A stretch of 34,191 nt of DNA from Helicobacter sp. Lineage in GTDB: Bacteria > Campylobacterota > Campylobacteria > Campylobacterales > Helicobacteraceae. The stretch spans positions 1 to 34,191 of the forward strand of contig NZ_JAIEFA010000084.1 of assembly GCF_029067145.1 (NCBI RefSeq). Reading direction: 5' to 3'. Shown here one piece after another: positions 1-8,300 of the stretch. Below the pieces are notes generated by a model. That model had not been told where the DNA came from, made no database searches, and saw only the letters and a list, made by a program, of their open reading frames with translations. Numbering within the stretch: the stretch's first letter is position 1; each line of letters begins with the position of its first letter. The translations under genes were made by a program, and so were the position numbers.

Positions 1-41
1 TATCTTAAGATTACTTCAATAGTCTTTTTAAGATTCTTCCT

Positions 42-61
42 AGAATCCCGCAAGGGATTCT
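42..61. terminator. 8-bp perfect hairpin downstream of murE
   Basis: AGAATCCC and GGGATTCT form a perfect 8-bp stem around a GCAA loop. It lies about 75 bases beyond the stop codon of the minus-strand murE. No strong T-run follows on either strand, so Rho-independent termination is only a guess; it may be a plain hairpin of the RGAATC type that recurs in this window. Confidence 0.4.
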
Positions 62-135
62 ATACTACTTTTAATTTCTTACCTCTATTTTATCCTTGAA
101 AGAAAAAATATTCAAACAATCAAAACAATGGCAGA

Positions 136-1476
136 TTAATGCAGGGATTCTAATGTCTTTTGCACTTCTTCGCAATCATCAAAATGCAAAGTTTCATTTC
201 CTATAATTTGATAAGTCTCATCGCCTTTACCCAAAATCAATAATACTTCATCATCTTTAAGATTTTGAATAGCGATTCTAATTGCTTTGGCGCGGCTTTC
301 TTCTAGCAGAATTTCACGACAATTTCTTAGGTCTTGTGGGATTCCGCTTAGAATCTCTTGCATAATTTGTGTGGGAATTTCACTGCGCGGATTATCGCTC
401 GTGATATAGAGTTTTTGTGCATATTTTGCTGCACATAATCCCATTTTTGGACGTTTGAGTTTATCTCTATCTCCCCCTGCGCCAAAGACAACAGCGATTT
501 TTCTATGCAAAAAAGATTGAAAGATTTTTTCCATACCATCTTCTGTATGTGCAAAATCCACGATGATTAAAGGGTTTTGATGCACAACTTGCATTCTTCC
601 TAGCACCCCACCAAAATTTTCTAATTTTTTGCAAATTTCATTTAAAGGAGCGTTTTCTAGCAATTTTACCGCCCCGATTGCTGCTAGTGCGTTGTAGAGA
701 TTGTGTTTGCCAAAAAGCGTGCATTCCATTGTTGCTTCTTCTTTGCCATAAGCAATTTGGGCAGTAATTCCTTCTTGCAAGCTGTAAGCTTTGGCATTGA
801 GCGTTGCGGGAGATTCTATGCCATAGGTAATGGCTTTTTCTAGCGCATAATGTGCATTGGATTCGTCTTTGTTGATGAGTTTTAAATCCGCAGGATTGGC
901 AAAAAAGGAATTTTTCACCGCGATGTAGTTTTCTAAAGTTTTATGATAATCTAAATGGTCGCTTGTGATATTTGTAAGAATCCGCAAATCAAAACGCAAT
1001 CCCTCAATACGATTCTGCACAATGGAGTGGGAGCTAACTTCCATTATGAAATATGTGCAATTCTCGTTTCTTGCTTCATTGATTGCACTATAAATTTCTA
1101 ATAGGCTAGGGGTTGTTAGTCCTTTGGGACGTTTTTCTTTTCCATTAATAAAGAATCCTCTTGTGCCAAGTAGTGCGACAGAGAAGCCAAAATCTAGCAA
1201 AATAGAATAAATCATTGCAGCAGTTGTGGTTTTGCCATTTGTGCCAGTGATTCCAACAAGCTTTAAATCCAAATCAAAATATTTTATCAATTCTTTTGGA
1301 TAAATAAAAATTTTAAATCCATTTTTTTTCGCAGATTCTATGTAGTTTTGGTTACTTTGAGTGATTAAAAACGCGCAATTTTTAGGATTGCAGTCTTTAG
1401 TTTGCAGATTTTCTCTTGAATCATCACTGATAAAGTGCAAAGCAGAATCGCAATTTTTCTGAATAGCTATTCGCAT
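136..1476 (-). CDS. murE: UDP-N-acetylmuramoyl-tripeptide synthetase MurE
   Basis: Cytoplasmic ATP-dependent ligase that adds meso-diaminopimelate to UDP-MurNAc-L-Ala-D-Glu in peptidoglycan synthesis. The Mur-ligase P-loop GITGTNGKTTT lies at residues 75-85. The central-domain motif MEVSSHS follows. The C-terminal DNPR tetrapeptide at residues 361-364 is the diaminopimelate-recognition motif, so the substrate is meso-DAP and not lysine. At 446 aa it has the compact N-terminal domain seen in H. pylori MurE. ATG is preceded by AAGGAA at a 5-base spacing. It is followed by an HP1493-type gene and a NifU-like gene on the same strand, the same set as H. pylori HP1492-HP1494, although this gene is the first transcribed only if read from right to left after those two. 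Confidence 0.96.
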   Translation of the reverse strand: MRIAIQKNCDSALHFISDDSRENLQTKDCNPKNCAFLITQSNQNYIESAKKNGFKIFIYPKELIKYFDLDLKLVGITGTNGKTTTAAMIYSILLDFGFSVALLGTRGFFINGKEKRPKGLTTPSLLEIYSAINEARNENCTYFIMEVSSHSIVQNRIEGLRFDLRILTNITSDHLDYHKTLENYIAVKNSFFANPADLKLINKDESNAHYALEKAITYGIESPATLNAKAYSLQEGITAQIAYGKEEATMECTLFGKHNLYNALAAIGAVKLLENAPLNEICKKLENFGGVLGRMQVVHQNPLIIVDFAHTEDGMEKIFQSFLHRKIAVVFGAGGDRDKLKRPKMGLCAAKYAQKLYITSDNPRSEIPTQIMQEILSGIPQDLRNCREILLEESRAKAIRIAIQNLKDDEVLLILGKGDETYQIIGNETLHFDDCEEVQKTLESLH

Positions 1477-1502
1477 AGAATTTCCTTAAAATAAATTGAT
1501 TT

Positions 1503-2099
1503 TTAAACTTTTTTGTTTTGTAAAATTTTCCGATAAAGACGCATAAAATCTTTGTCATAAAACAGCAGATTGCCTGCATTTTCAAAATAATTAATCGCAA
1601 TGTCTTCAAAGCCAAATTTTACTAAATTTCTCACAAAGAATAAAAACTCATTTTTGTTAGTAAAGATGATTTTGGAGCTAAACATTAAATCCTCAAAGGC
1701 TTCTTTGAAGCCAACTTTTGCGGAATGAACTTCAAAGTCTTCGTATAGGATTCCGTCGTTTTTGTCAATCTCTGCTTCTTGCAAGCTCCAAATGGCAAGA
1801 TTGAGTGCATAAAGATTCTTATCAAAGTTTTCAATCATTTCTAGCACAATTTCTTCTGCTTCTAAGTTGTTTTTATTATGAATAATTTGATAGTATTCAA
1901 AAAGTGCGCGTGCCTCATCTTCGTATTCTAATGCCATATCAGAAAGCATACAAAGCATAGTAAAATAAAGCGACTGCTTAGTGTTTAGTTCTCCTAAGAA
2001 AACATTTGCGCAAGAGAGAATCTCTAAAACGCGCAAATATTGACGCTTGCGGAAAGCAAGTTTAGCTTTGTTTTTAAAATAGATAAAATCTTTTGTCAT
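1503..2099 (-). CDS. Conserved hypothetical protein (HP1493-type)
   Basis: A 198-aa protein without signal peptide or membrane segment, rich in Phe, Leu, Glu and Asn, and predicted to be mostly helical. No catalytic motif is visible. Its place between murE and a NifU-like gene matches H. pylori HP1493, so it is probably the ortholog; this rests on context and size, not on an alignment. The helical pattern with repeated aromatic residues could suit a TPR-like scaffold, but that is speculation. The ATG lies 27 bases after the NifU-like stop with only a weak AAGAAAG upstream, which fits translation from a polycistronic message. Confidence 0.75.
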   Translation of the reverse strand: MTKDFIYFKNKAKLAFRKRQYLRVLEILSCANVFLGELNTKQSLYFTMLCMLSDMALEYEDEARALFEYYQIIHNKNNLEAEEIVLEMIENFDKNLYALNLAIWSLQEAEIDKNDGILYEDFEVHSAKVGFKEAFEDLMFSSKIIFTNKNEFLFFVRNLVKFGFEDIAINYFENAGNLLFYDKDFMRLYRKILQNKKV

Positions 2100-2126
2100 A
2101 CGCTAACTTTCTTTAGAATTCTAAAA

Positions 2127-2372
2127 TTATGGCACATGGATTAGTTCAATATCTGGGTGAATGTCGTTTTTGAGTGCGCGCTCAATACCGAATTTCAAAG
2201 TTTGCGCACTGCTTGGACAGCCTTTGCAGGCACCCTCTAATCGGACAAACACTTTGCCATTTTCAATTTTTAGCAAAGTTACATTGCCGCCGTCTTGAAT
2301 TAATATTGGACGCACTTTGTCAATACTTAATTCTACAGGTTTCAAAAGTTCTTCATCGGTAAATGGAAGCAT
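2127..2372 (-). CDS. NifU C-terminal-domain Fe-S scaffold protein
   Basis: An 81-aa protein that is essentially a free-standing NifU-like C-terminal (Nfu) domain. The core shows IRPIL-type helix, DGGNVTL, then GACKGCPSS with the CxxC pair that binds a [4Fe-4S] cluster at a dimer interface, and SAQTLKFGIE. Proteins of this family carry or deliver Fe-S clusters to apo-proteins. It is much shorter than full NifU, which has the IscU-like and ferredoxin-like domains. ATG is preceded by AAAGGA. It is the promoter-proximal gene of the NifU-like/HP1493/murE run and is divergent from frdC. Confidence 0.93.
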   Translation of the reverse strand: MLPFTDEELLKPVELSIDKVRPILIQDGGNVTLLKIENGKVFVRLEGACKGCPSSAQTLKFGIERALKNDIHPDIELIHVP

Positions 2373-2491
2373 TTTTTTCCTTTAAATTGTTTTTTGGTTT
2401 TTATTAAGTTTAAGATGATACTTAAGTTTCCTTAAAGTTTTAATAAAAAAAGTTCTTAAAAATATTTAATGTAATTTTATCTAAAATATTT

Positions 2492-2497
2492 TATAAT
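2492..2497 (+). promoter_or_regulatory. -10 element of the frdCAB promoter
   Basis: A perfect TATAAT about 65 bases upstream of frdC, inside a very A/T-rich stretch. No -35 hexamer is evident, which is normal for the main sigma factor of Helicobacter and Campylobacter. The leader from about 2503 to 2561 ends in an AGGAGG ribosome binding site at 2551-2556. Confidence 0.75.
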
Positions 2498-2561
2498 TGC
2501 ACGATTTTTAGGTTTAATGGCGTTGTGCATAGGCACTAGTAATCTACTTTAGGAGGATTTT

Positions 2562-3293
2562 ATGCAAAATGATGAAGTAGTAATTGAGAGTTATTTAAAA
2601 GTAACTTCAGAGCGCAAAAAAAGTAAGAATCCTGCGCGTTGGGATATGTTACAAAGTATTACAGGAGCTATTTTAGCAATCTTTATTTTGTTTCATATGT
2701 GTTTTACATCTTCTATTTTATTTGGAACAGAAGCATTTGAGGCAGTAGTTGGCTTTAGTGAAGGTTCATTTATTTTTGGTGGTAAAGGGATTCCACTTTT
2801 AACTACTTTGGTGGTGATTGTTATTAGTGTTGTTTTTGTAGCACACGCGTTTTTAGCAATGAGAAAATTTCCAGCAAACTACCAACAATTTATGATTTTT
2901 AAAACACACAAGTCTTTAATGAAACATTGTGATACTACCCTTTGGTGGATTCAATTTTTAACGGGATTTGCATTATTTTTCTTGGGTGGTGCGCATCTTA
3001 TCACGATTCTTTTTAACTCTACAAGTATTAATGCAATTACTTCTGCGTCAAGATTTGTAGATGGTAATTTAGCAGAATTTTACCTCGTGCTACTTGTTGT
3101 TATGGTGTTGCACGCGAGCATTGGATTGTATCGTGTCATCATCAAATGGGTTCCGCTTGAAGCACCAACTACCGCACAAAGTAATGTAAAGCGTAAAAAT
3201 ATTAAAATTGCTGTATTTGCAGTTTTTATTGTTTTGGGTGTGATTGCATTTATCGCGGACTTCACTTGGATTGCCTTAGGCAAAAGTCTATAA
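2562..3293 (+). CDS. frdC: Fumarate reductase cytochrome b subunit FrdC
   Basis: Membrane anchor of the quinol:fumarate reductase; it takes electrons from menaquinol and passes them through two b-type hemes to FrdB. The 243-aa protein has five hydrophobic segments (roughly residues 30-55, 75-105, 125-155, 165-190, 210-240). Candidate heme-ligand histidines occur in FHMCF (H45), VAHAF, GGAHLI and LHASIG, the arrangement known for the di-heme subunit of Wolinella succinogenes. A strong AGGAGG lies 5 bases before the ATG. The gene is followed 11 bases later by frdA, and the order C-A-B is the one used by epsilonproteobacteria. Confidence 0.96.
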   Translation: MQNDEVVIESYLKVTSERKKSKNPARWDMLQSITGAILAIFILFHMCFTSSILFGTEAFEAVVGFSEGSFIFGGKGIPLLTTLVVIVISVVFVAHAFLAMRKFPANYQQFMIFKTHKSLMKHCDTTLWWIQFLTGFALFFLGGAHLITILFNSTSINAITSASRFVDGNLAEFYLVLLVVMVLHASIGLYRVIIKWVPLEAPTTAQSNVKRKNIKIAVFAVFIVLGVIAFIADFTWIALGKSL

Positions 3294-3304
3294 AGGAGAG
3301 ATGA

Positions 3305-5278
3305 ATGAAAATAGTATATTGCGATTCATTAGTGATTGGTGGAGGTTTGGCAGGACTTCGTGCAGCAGTTGCCTGTAAGGAAAAGAATCTTAATACAATC
3401 GTTTTAAGTCTTATTCCTGTAAAGAGAAGCCACTCTGCCGCAGCTCAAGGTGGTATGCAAGCAAGTCTTGGAAACTCTAAAATGAGTGATGGCGATAATG
3501 AGGATTTGCACTTTGCAGATACAGTCAAAGGAAGTGATTGGGGTTGCGACCAAAAAGTTGCTAGAATGTTTGTTACCACAGCTCCTAAAGCAATTCGTCA
3601 ATTAGCTGCTTGGGGTGTGCCATGGACGAGAATTAAAAAAGGTGATAGAACTGCAATTATCAATGCACAAAAAACTACTATCACTGAAGAAGAGTTTAGA
3701 CACGGATTAATCCATTCTCGCGACTTTGGTGGAACAAAAAAATGGAGAACTTGTTATACAGCGGACGCGACAGGACACTCTATGCTTTTTGCTGTGGCAA
3801 ATGAAGCATTAAAACGCGGTGTTCTTATCCACGATAGAAAAGAAGCTTTGGCTTTGATTCATAAAAATAATCGTTGTTATGGTGCGGTTGTGCGCGACTT
3901 GATTACAGGTGAATTAATTGGCTATGTTGCCAAAGGAACATTGATTGCAACAGGTGGTTATGGAAGAATCTATAAAGATACTACCAACGCTGTAATTTGC
4001 GAGGGAACAGGAACAGCATTAGCGCTTGAAACAGGAATCGCAAAATTAGGCAATATGGAAGCGGTGCAATTCCACCCAACCGGACTTTTCCCAAGTGGGA
4101 TTCTATTAACAGAAGGATGTCGTGGAGATGGCGGTGTTTTGCGTGATGTAGATGGTTATCGTTTTATGCCTGATTATGAGCCAGAGAAAAAAGAGCTTGC
4201 AAGTCGTGATGTTGTTGCGCGTAGAATGCTTCAAAGAATTCGCGAGGGTAAAGGTGTAAGCTCTCCTTATGGCGAGCATTTGTGGCTTGATATTTCAATC
4301 TTGGGACGCAAACATATTGAAACAAACTTGCGTGATGTGCAAGAGATTTGCCAAGTGTTTGCTGGAATTGACCCTGCGGACAAATGGGCTCCTGTAAAAC
4401 CAATGCAACATTATTGCATGGGTGGAATCCGAACAAATGCTAAAGGAGAAACTGCACTTGCTGGGTTATTTTCTGCAGGTGAAGCAGCTTGCTGGGATTT
4501 ACACGGCTTTAACCGATTAGGTGGAAACTCTGTGAGTGAAGCGGTAGTTAGCGGTATGATTATCGGAGATTATTTCGCAGAATCTTGCACAGGAACTTAT
4601 GCAGATATTGAAACAAAATTAGTAGAAGATTTTATTAATGCGCAGCAAGGATATTTGGATAGTATTTTGGCAAACACAGGCACAGAGAATGTGTTTGAAA
4701 TCAAAAATAGTATGAAGCAAATTATGGGAGATAAAGTAGGAATATTCAGAGATGGCGAGCATTTGGCGTCTGCTGTAAGTGAATTAGAACAACTTTATAT
4801 TCGCAGTAAAAATATTGGTATCAAGACAAAACGACTTTCAGCAAATCCTGAATTAGAGGAAGCTTATCGTGTGCCAAAAATGTTGAAAATTGCATTGTGC
4901 GTTGCAAAAGGTGCATTAGACCGCACAGAATCTCGTGGGGCGCATAGTCGCGAGGATTATCCAAAACGAGATGACCAAAATTGGCTCAAACGCACTTTGA
5001 CAAGTTGGGAAAACCCTAATCAAACAATGCCAACTATTACCTATGAGCCACTTGATATTGCGACAATGGAAATGGCTCCGGGATTCCGTGGATATGGTGC
5101 TAAAGGAATGATTATTGAAAATCCGGAAAGTCTAAGACGTCAAGAGCAAATTGATAAAATACGTTCAGATATGGAAGCACAAGGCAAAAATCGCTACGAA
5201 ATCCAAGAAGCATTAATGCCATTTGAATTGCAACCATATTATAAAGCACGTAATGAAAGAATAGGAGACAAACAATGA
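3305..5278 (+). CDS. frdA: Fumarate reductase flavoprotein subunit FrdA
   Basis: Catalytic subunit that reduces fumarate to succinate in anaerobic or microaerobic respiration. The FAD-binding motif VIGGGLAGLRAA is at residues 10-21. H43 in KRSHSAAAQGG is the covalent FAD attachment residue, at the same number as in Wolinella FrdA. Active-site segments follow, including QFHPTG, LTEGCRGDGG and MGGIRTNAKG, and the C-terminal RGAHSREDYPKRDD. Its 657 aa equal the Wolinella length. GGAGAG precedes the start; an out-of-frame ATG lies 4 bases earlier. Its last four bases overlap frdB (ATGA). Confidence 0.98.
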   Translation: MKIVYCDSLVIGGGLAGLRAAVACKEKNLNTIVLSLIPVKRSHSAAAQGGMQASLGNSKMSDGDNEDLHFADTVKGSDWGCDQKVARMFVTTAPKAIRQLAAWGVPWTRIKKGDRTAIINAQKTTITEEEFRHGLIHSRDFGGTKKWRTCYTADATGHSMLFAVANEALKRGVLIHDRKEALALIHKNNRCYGAVVRDLITGELIGYVAKGTLIATGGYGRIYKDTTNAVICEGTGTALALETGIAKLGNMEAVQFHPTGLFPSGILLTEGCRGDGGVLRDVDGYRFMPDYEPEKKELASRDVVARRMLQRIREGKGVSSPYGEHLWLDISILGRKHIETNLRDVQEICQVFAGIDPADKWAPVKPMQHYCMGGIRTNAKGETALAGLFSAGEAACWDLHGFNRLGGNSVSEAVVSGMIIGDYFAESCTGTYADIETKLVEDFINAQQGYLDSILANTGTENVFEIKNSMKQIMGDKVGIFRDGEHLASAVSELEQLYIRSKNIGIKTKRLSANPELEEAYRVPKMLKIALCVAKGALDRTESRGAHSREDYPKRDDQNWLKRTLTSWENPNQTMPTITYEPLDIATMEMAPGFRGYGAKGMIIENPESLRRQEQIDKIRSDMEAQGKNRYEIQEALMPFELQPYYKARNERIGDKQ

Positions 5279-6021
5279 GTGGAGCAGTTCAAAGCAGTAA
5301 TAGAGAATTAACAATTAGAGTATTGAAGTTTGACCCAAATAGCGCAATATCTAAACCTCATTTTGCAGAATATAAGCTCAAAGAAGCGCATTCTATGACG
5401 GTTTTTATTGTGTTAAATATGATTCGTGAGCAATTTGACCCAGATTTGAGCTTTGACTTTGTATGTCGCGCTGGGATTTGTGGAAGTTGTGGAATGATGA
5501 TTAATGGGCGTCCGCGCCTTGCTTGCCGCACTTTGACAAAAGATTTCCCCGATGGCGTGATTACCCTTATGCCATTGCCTGCATTTAAGCTTATCAAAGA
5601 TTTGTCTGTGGATACAGGAAATTGGATGAATGGAATGAGCAAACGCGTAGAAAGTTGGATTCACGCTCAAGAAAAAAGCGAAGAGCATATGTGTCAGATT
5701 GAAGAGCGTGTGGAACCAGAAGTCGCGGCTGAAGTGTTTGAACTTGATAGATGTATTGAGTGTGGTTGTTGCATTGCATCGTGTGGAACAAAACTTATGC
5801 GTGAAGATTTTGTAGGAGCTGCAGGATTTAACCGCGTGGTTCGCTTTATGCTTGACCCACACGATGAGAGAACAGACGCAGATTTCTATGAGCTAGTAGG
5901 CGATGATAATGGGGTATTTGGATGTATGAGCTTGCTTGCTTGTCATGATGTTTGCCCTAAAAACTTGCCATTACAAAGCAAAATTGCTTATCTTAGACGC
6001 AAAATGGCTACTGCAAAATAG
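5275..6021 (+). CDS. frdB: Fumarate reductase iron-sulfur subunit FrdB
   Basis: Electron-transfer subunit of the fumarate reductase complex, linking the hemes of FrdC to the FAD of FrdA. Three cluster motifs are visible in order: CRAGICGSCG plus a distal Cys for the [2Fe-2S] center near residues 63-83, CIECGCCIASC for the [4Fe-4S] cluster, and CMSLLACHDVCPKNLP for the [3Fe-4S] cluster. At 248 aa it has the normal length. The start overlaps the frdA stop as ATGA, indicating translational coupling. The operon ends with a hairpin and then tRNA-Ser. Confidence 0.98.
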   Translation: MSGAVQSSNRELTIRVLKFDPNSAISKPHFAEYKLKEAHSMTVFIVLNMIREQFDPDLSFDFVCRAGICGSCGMMINGRPRLACRTLTKDFPDGVITLMPLPAFKLIKDLSVDTGNWMNGMSKRVESWIHAQEKSEEHMCQIEERVEPEVAAEVFELDRCIECGCCIASCGTKLMREDFVGAAGFNRVVRFMLDPHDERTDADFYELVGDDNGVFGCMSLLACHDVCPKNLPLQSKIAYLRRKMATAK

Positions 6022-6028
6022 CCCTTTT

Positions 6029-6048
6029 GGAATCCCTTTTGGGATTTC
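6029..6048 (+). terminator. Hairpin after frdB
   Basis: GGAATCCC and GGGATTTC form an 8-bp stem with one G-T pair around TTTT, only 7 bases after the frdB stop. No immediate T-run follows, so it may slow polymerase or protect the 3' end of the frd message instead of acting as a classical terminator. Confidence 0.45.
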
Positions 6049-6102
6049 AGTCTCATAGAAAGCGGGATTTTTAGAAAAACGTTTTTTGGATTTTAACTTT
6101 TT

Positions 6103-6190
6103 AGAGAGGTGTCCGAGTGGTTGAAGGAGCACGCCTGGAACGCGTGTAAGGTGCAAGCCTTCGAGGGTTCGAATCCCTTCCTCTCTGCCA
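6103..6190 (+). tRNA. tRNA-Ser (anticodon GGA)
   Basis: An 88-base class II tRNA including encoded CCA. The acceptor stem AGAGAGG pairs with CCTCTCT, followed by G and CCA. The anticodon stem CACGC/GCGTG encloses the loop CTGGAAC with anticodon GGA at 6137-6139. A long variable arm follows, and the T loop is TTCGAAT. It reads UCC and UCU serine codons. Confidence 0.97.
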
Positions 6191-6461
6191 TATTGATTCT
6201 TACAAATTTTCTTACAATCTTTCAAAAATAGTAAATTTATATTTAATAGAGATGAGATTCTGTATTCGCAAGCAATCTATTTAAGAATCTCGCGGTGAGA
6301 TTCTTTGCTGTGCTTCTAATAAGATTTCATTTTGTAACAAAAAGTAGATAGAGTTTAAAAGTTTTTTATCTTTTTAATGGATTTTAATATTTATTGAGTG
6401 AAAATAACACATATAAATAAGTATTTCATTAAAGTATTAATTATTTTTCAAAGGAAAATCT
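6191..6461. other. Intergenic spacer with one perfect hairpin
   Basis: No coding frame is supported. It contains AGAATCTC (6284-6291) and GAGATTCT (6297-6304), a perfect 8-bp stem with a 5-base loop followed by TTGCTG, and just before it GCAAGCAATCTATTT, which looks like a worn end of the palindromic repeat family found elsewhere in the window. A possible -10 (TATAAA, 6412-6417) and an AAAGGA site (6450-6455) serve the next gene. Confidence 0.5.
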
Positions 6462-6725
6462 ATGAAAAAGTTATTTTGTGGTTTATTGATTGCTTTTTCT
6501 CTAACGAGTGCCTCATATGCGGAAGATTGGTTATCACTAATTTTAAGTGGTTTATTCAGCAGTAATTCACAGCAAAGTTTCAATGTAGATGAAATACAAC
6601 AAGAGGATAGAAGAGTTAATTTTGGGACAAATCATAGTAAAATTTATTCAAATGCTTGGAAAGAATATCAAAAAAATCCAAATAGATGTCCTACAAATAG
6701 ATGGGGACAACGAGTGTGCTTTTAA
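6462..6725 (+). CDS. Small exported hypothetical protein
   Basis: An 87-aa protein with a clear Sec signal peptide: MKK, a hydrophobic core FCGLLIAFSLTSA and a likely signal peptidase I site after ASYA-E. The mature part of about 67 residues is polar, begins DWLSLILSGLF, and ends in a basic segment with two cysteines (RCPTNRWGQRVCF), which could form a disulfide in the periplasm. I do not recognise a family. ATG has a good AAAGGA 6 bases upstream. The next gene begins 15 bases after its stop, so the two are probably co-transcribed. Confidence 0.75.
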   Translation: MKKLFCGLLIAFSLTSASYAEDWLSLILSGLFSSNSQQSFNVDEIQQEDRRVNFGTNHSKIYSNAWKEYQKNPNRCPTNRWGQRVCF

Positions 6726-6740
6726 TCTTAGGAAGTTGCA

Positions 6741-7682
6741 ATGATTGTCAATAATGCTTCTAGTGTGGCGGTGAGTAGTTCTATCCTTGCCCCTACAAAT
6801 CTTAAAAGCCTCTCTAAACTACAAGCAGAGGAAACGATAGATTCACCGCTTGATTTGAAAAATATATCCAATAATAAGGCGATTGTGGTGTTTGATGACG
6901 CAGTCAGTGGCAATCGCTATGGAATTACGCTCACCAAAGAAAACTTGCAGAGATTACAAGAGAAGTTTGAGGTGAGTGATTTTTATCAGCGCAAAGATGG
7001 CACGATTCGCCTTAATGGTGAAGCGGAATCCTATGTTAGCGGTTGGTTTGGCGAAGTGGCTTATAATATGGGTGCGTTAAAAGCAGAGACAAATCGTGAG
7101 GGTAAATTCACAACAAAAGGCAAAGAATCTATTAAAGATGATTTTTATCTTTCCTTTGATGCGCAAGAAACAGAAGCGAGTTCTGTTGTAGGGAATTTTG
7201 AGGTTACGCAGCATATTGCATACCAAGCGGGAAAATATGAGAGTATAGATGAAATGATAGACCAACTCATCACAGAGGACAAGAATTTTGATGGTGTGGT
7301 GAGTTTGAGTGAGCATTTTTCTAAGGCAGGAGAATTACAAAGGATTGTTTCTGATATTATACAAAATGGAAAATGCGAAAACTGTGAGAAAAGCTTAGTT
7401 CAGAAACTTAAAGACTTAGAGAAATTAGGAATCAAAAGCAATAGAGATTCCAAAGATAAAGCAATGAGGTTGCTTTCTAAACTTAGGCAAAGTGGCGATT
7501 TGGAATCCTTAAATATCAAAGAGCAAGAAATGTTGAAAAAGTATTTTGCTGGAGAAGTAGAGAGAATCAAGCAAGAATCCTCAAAATCTTTGGAATCTAA
7601 AGTGATTTTTCGCCAAGTAATTGATGATTTTGTCGCGCAAGTTTATTCTAAAGAAAGTTTGGTTTTCCATTGGAATGCTTAA
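6741..7682 (+). CDS. EF-hand-containing hypothetical protein
   Basis: A 313-aa protein with no signal peptide or membrane segment. Residues 180-191 read DKNFDGVVSLSE, a complete canonical EF-hand loop with Asp1, Asn3, Asp5, Gly6, Val8, Ser9 and Glu12. A second, degenerate loop-like segment, ETNREGKFTTKG, is at residues 116-127. A CxxC pair (KCENCEK) lies near residue 213, and the C-terminal third is helical and charged. Calcium binding is therefore likely, but the overall function is unknown to me. The N-terminus is Ser/Asn/Ala-rich, as in some proteins exported through the flagellar apparatus; that is only an impression. AGGAAG precedes the ATG. Confidence 0.8.
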   Translation: MIVNNASSVAVSSSILAPTNLKSLSKLQAEETIDSPLDLKNISNNKAIVVFDDAVSGNRYGITLTKENLQRLQEKFEVSDFYQRKDGTIRLNGEAESYVSGWFGEVAYNMGALKAETNREGKFTTKGKESIKDDFYLSFDAQETEASSVVGNFEVTQHIAYQAGKYESIDEMIDQLITEDKNFDGVVSLSEHFSKAGELQRIVSDIIQNGKCENCEKSLVQKLKDLEKLGIKSNRDSKDKAMRLLSKLRQSGDLESLNIKEQEMLKKYFAGEVERIKQESSKSLESKVIFRQVIDDFVAQVYSKESLVFHWNA

Positions 7683-7697
7683 ATCCAAGCTAATGCG

Positions 7698-8300
7698 TTA
7701 AATTGCGTTTTCTCCGTTGTTTTCTCCATTTTTTGGAATCGCATTAGAGGTTTGTTGAGATTCTTTTTCGTCTTCAAAAGGCGGTCCTTTTTGTAATAAT
7801 TGCGTCAGTGTTGCCGCCTTTTGTGGTGTCATTTTTGCTAGAATCTTACTCATTACTTTTGTATCAAGAGCAAACAAAATTTCAGCCGCTTCCGCTTCGG
7901 GTAGGGTTTCTAAAATAGCCGCAGATTTGGAATCTTTCATTCCTGCATAGGTTTCACCCACTTTGCTTTGTGTTGCCCCACGAATTTGCTTTAAAACCTC
8001 CTCGTTGCGCTTCAAAAGACGCGTGATTTTTGCCTCTCTTTCCTCCATTTCCTTTTGCGCATTGTTGAGCGCAATTTCGCGTTTTTTTAAATCCGCTTCT
8101 TTTTGGTCTAGGACATTTTGAGTGGCACTTTGCAGGGCTTGCAAGGCTTGTTGCTGTTCGTCAATCCTTTCAATTTCTTGGATAATCTCTGATTTGCGTT
8201 GTTCAAAAATAATATTACAATCAATCAATTCGCGCTTATTTTCTGCCGCAAAAAGAGGTAGAATCCCAAAGGCTAAGAGGGGTAGAATCCATTGTTTCAT
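7698..8300 (-). CDS. Exported coiled-coil protein with MgtE-N-like domain (HP0257/Cj1496-type)
   Basis: A 200-aa protein with a signal peptide (MKQWILPLLAFGILPLFAA), a long charged coiled coil (about residues 30-105) and an MgtE N-domain-like segment at about 110-165 containing KSAAILETLPEAEAAEILFAL and KILAKMTPQKAATLTQLL (each given here in part of a longer repeat of 4-helix units). The family also includes the periplasmic MotE-like protein. The block purA/FliJ-like/this gene is conserved in H. pylori (HP0255-HP0257) and C. jejuni (Cj1498-Cj1496), which points to a motility or cell-envelope role. Its ATG overlaps the stop of the FliJ-like gene by 4 bases (ATGA) and has an AAGGAG site. Confidence 0.85.
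   Translation of the reverse strand: MKQWILPLLAFGILPLFAAENKRELIDCNIIFEQRKSEIIQEIERIDEQQQALQALQSATQNVLDQKEADLKKREIALNNAQKEMEEREAKITRLLKRNEEVLKQIRGATQSKVGETYAGMKDSKSAAILETLPEAEAAEILFALDTKVMSKILAKMTPQKAATLTQLLQKGPPFEDEKESQQTSNAIPKNGENNGENAI

Noticed and set aside
5413..5862. 149-aa open frame antisense to frdB
   Set aside because: It lies wholly within a highly conserved gene and has Cys/His/Thr-rich shadow composition with no ribosome binding site.
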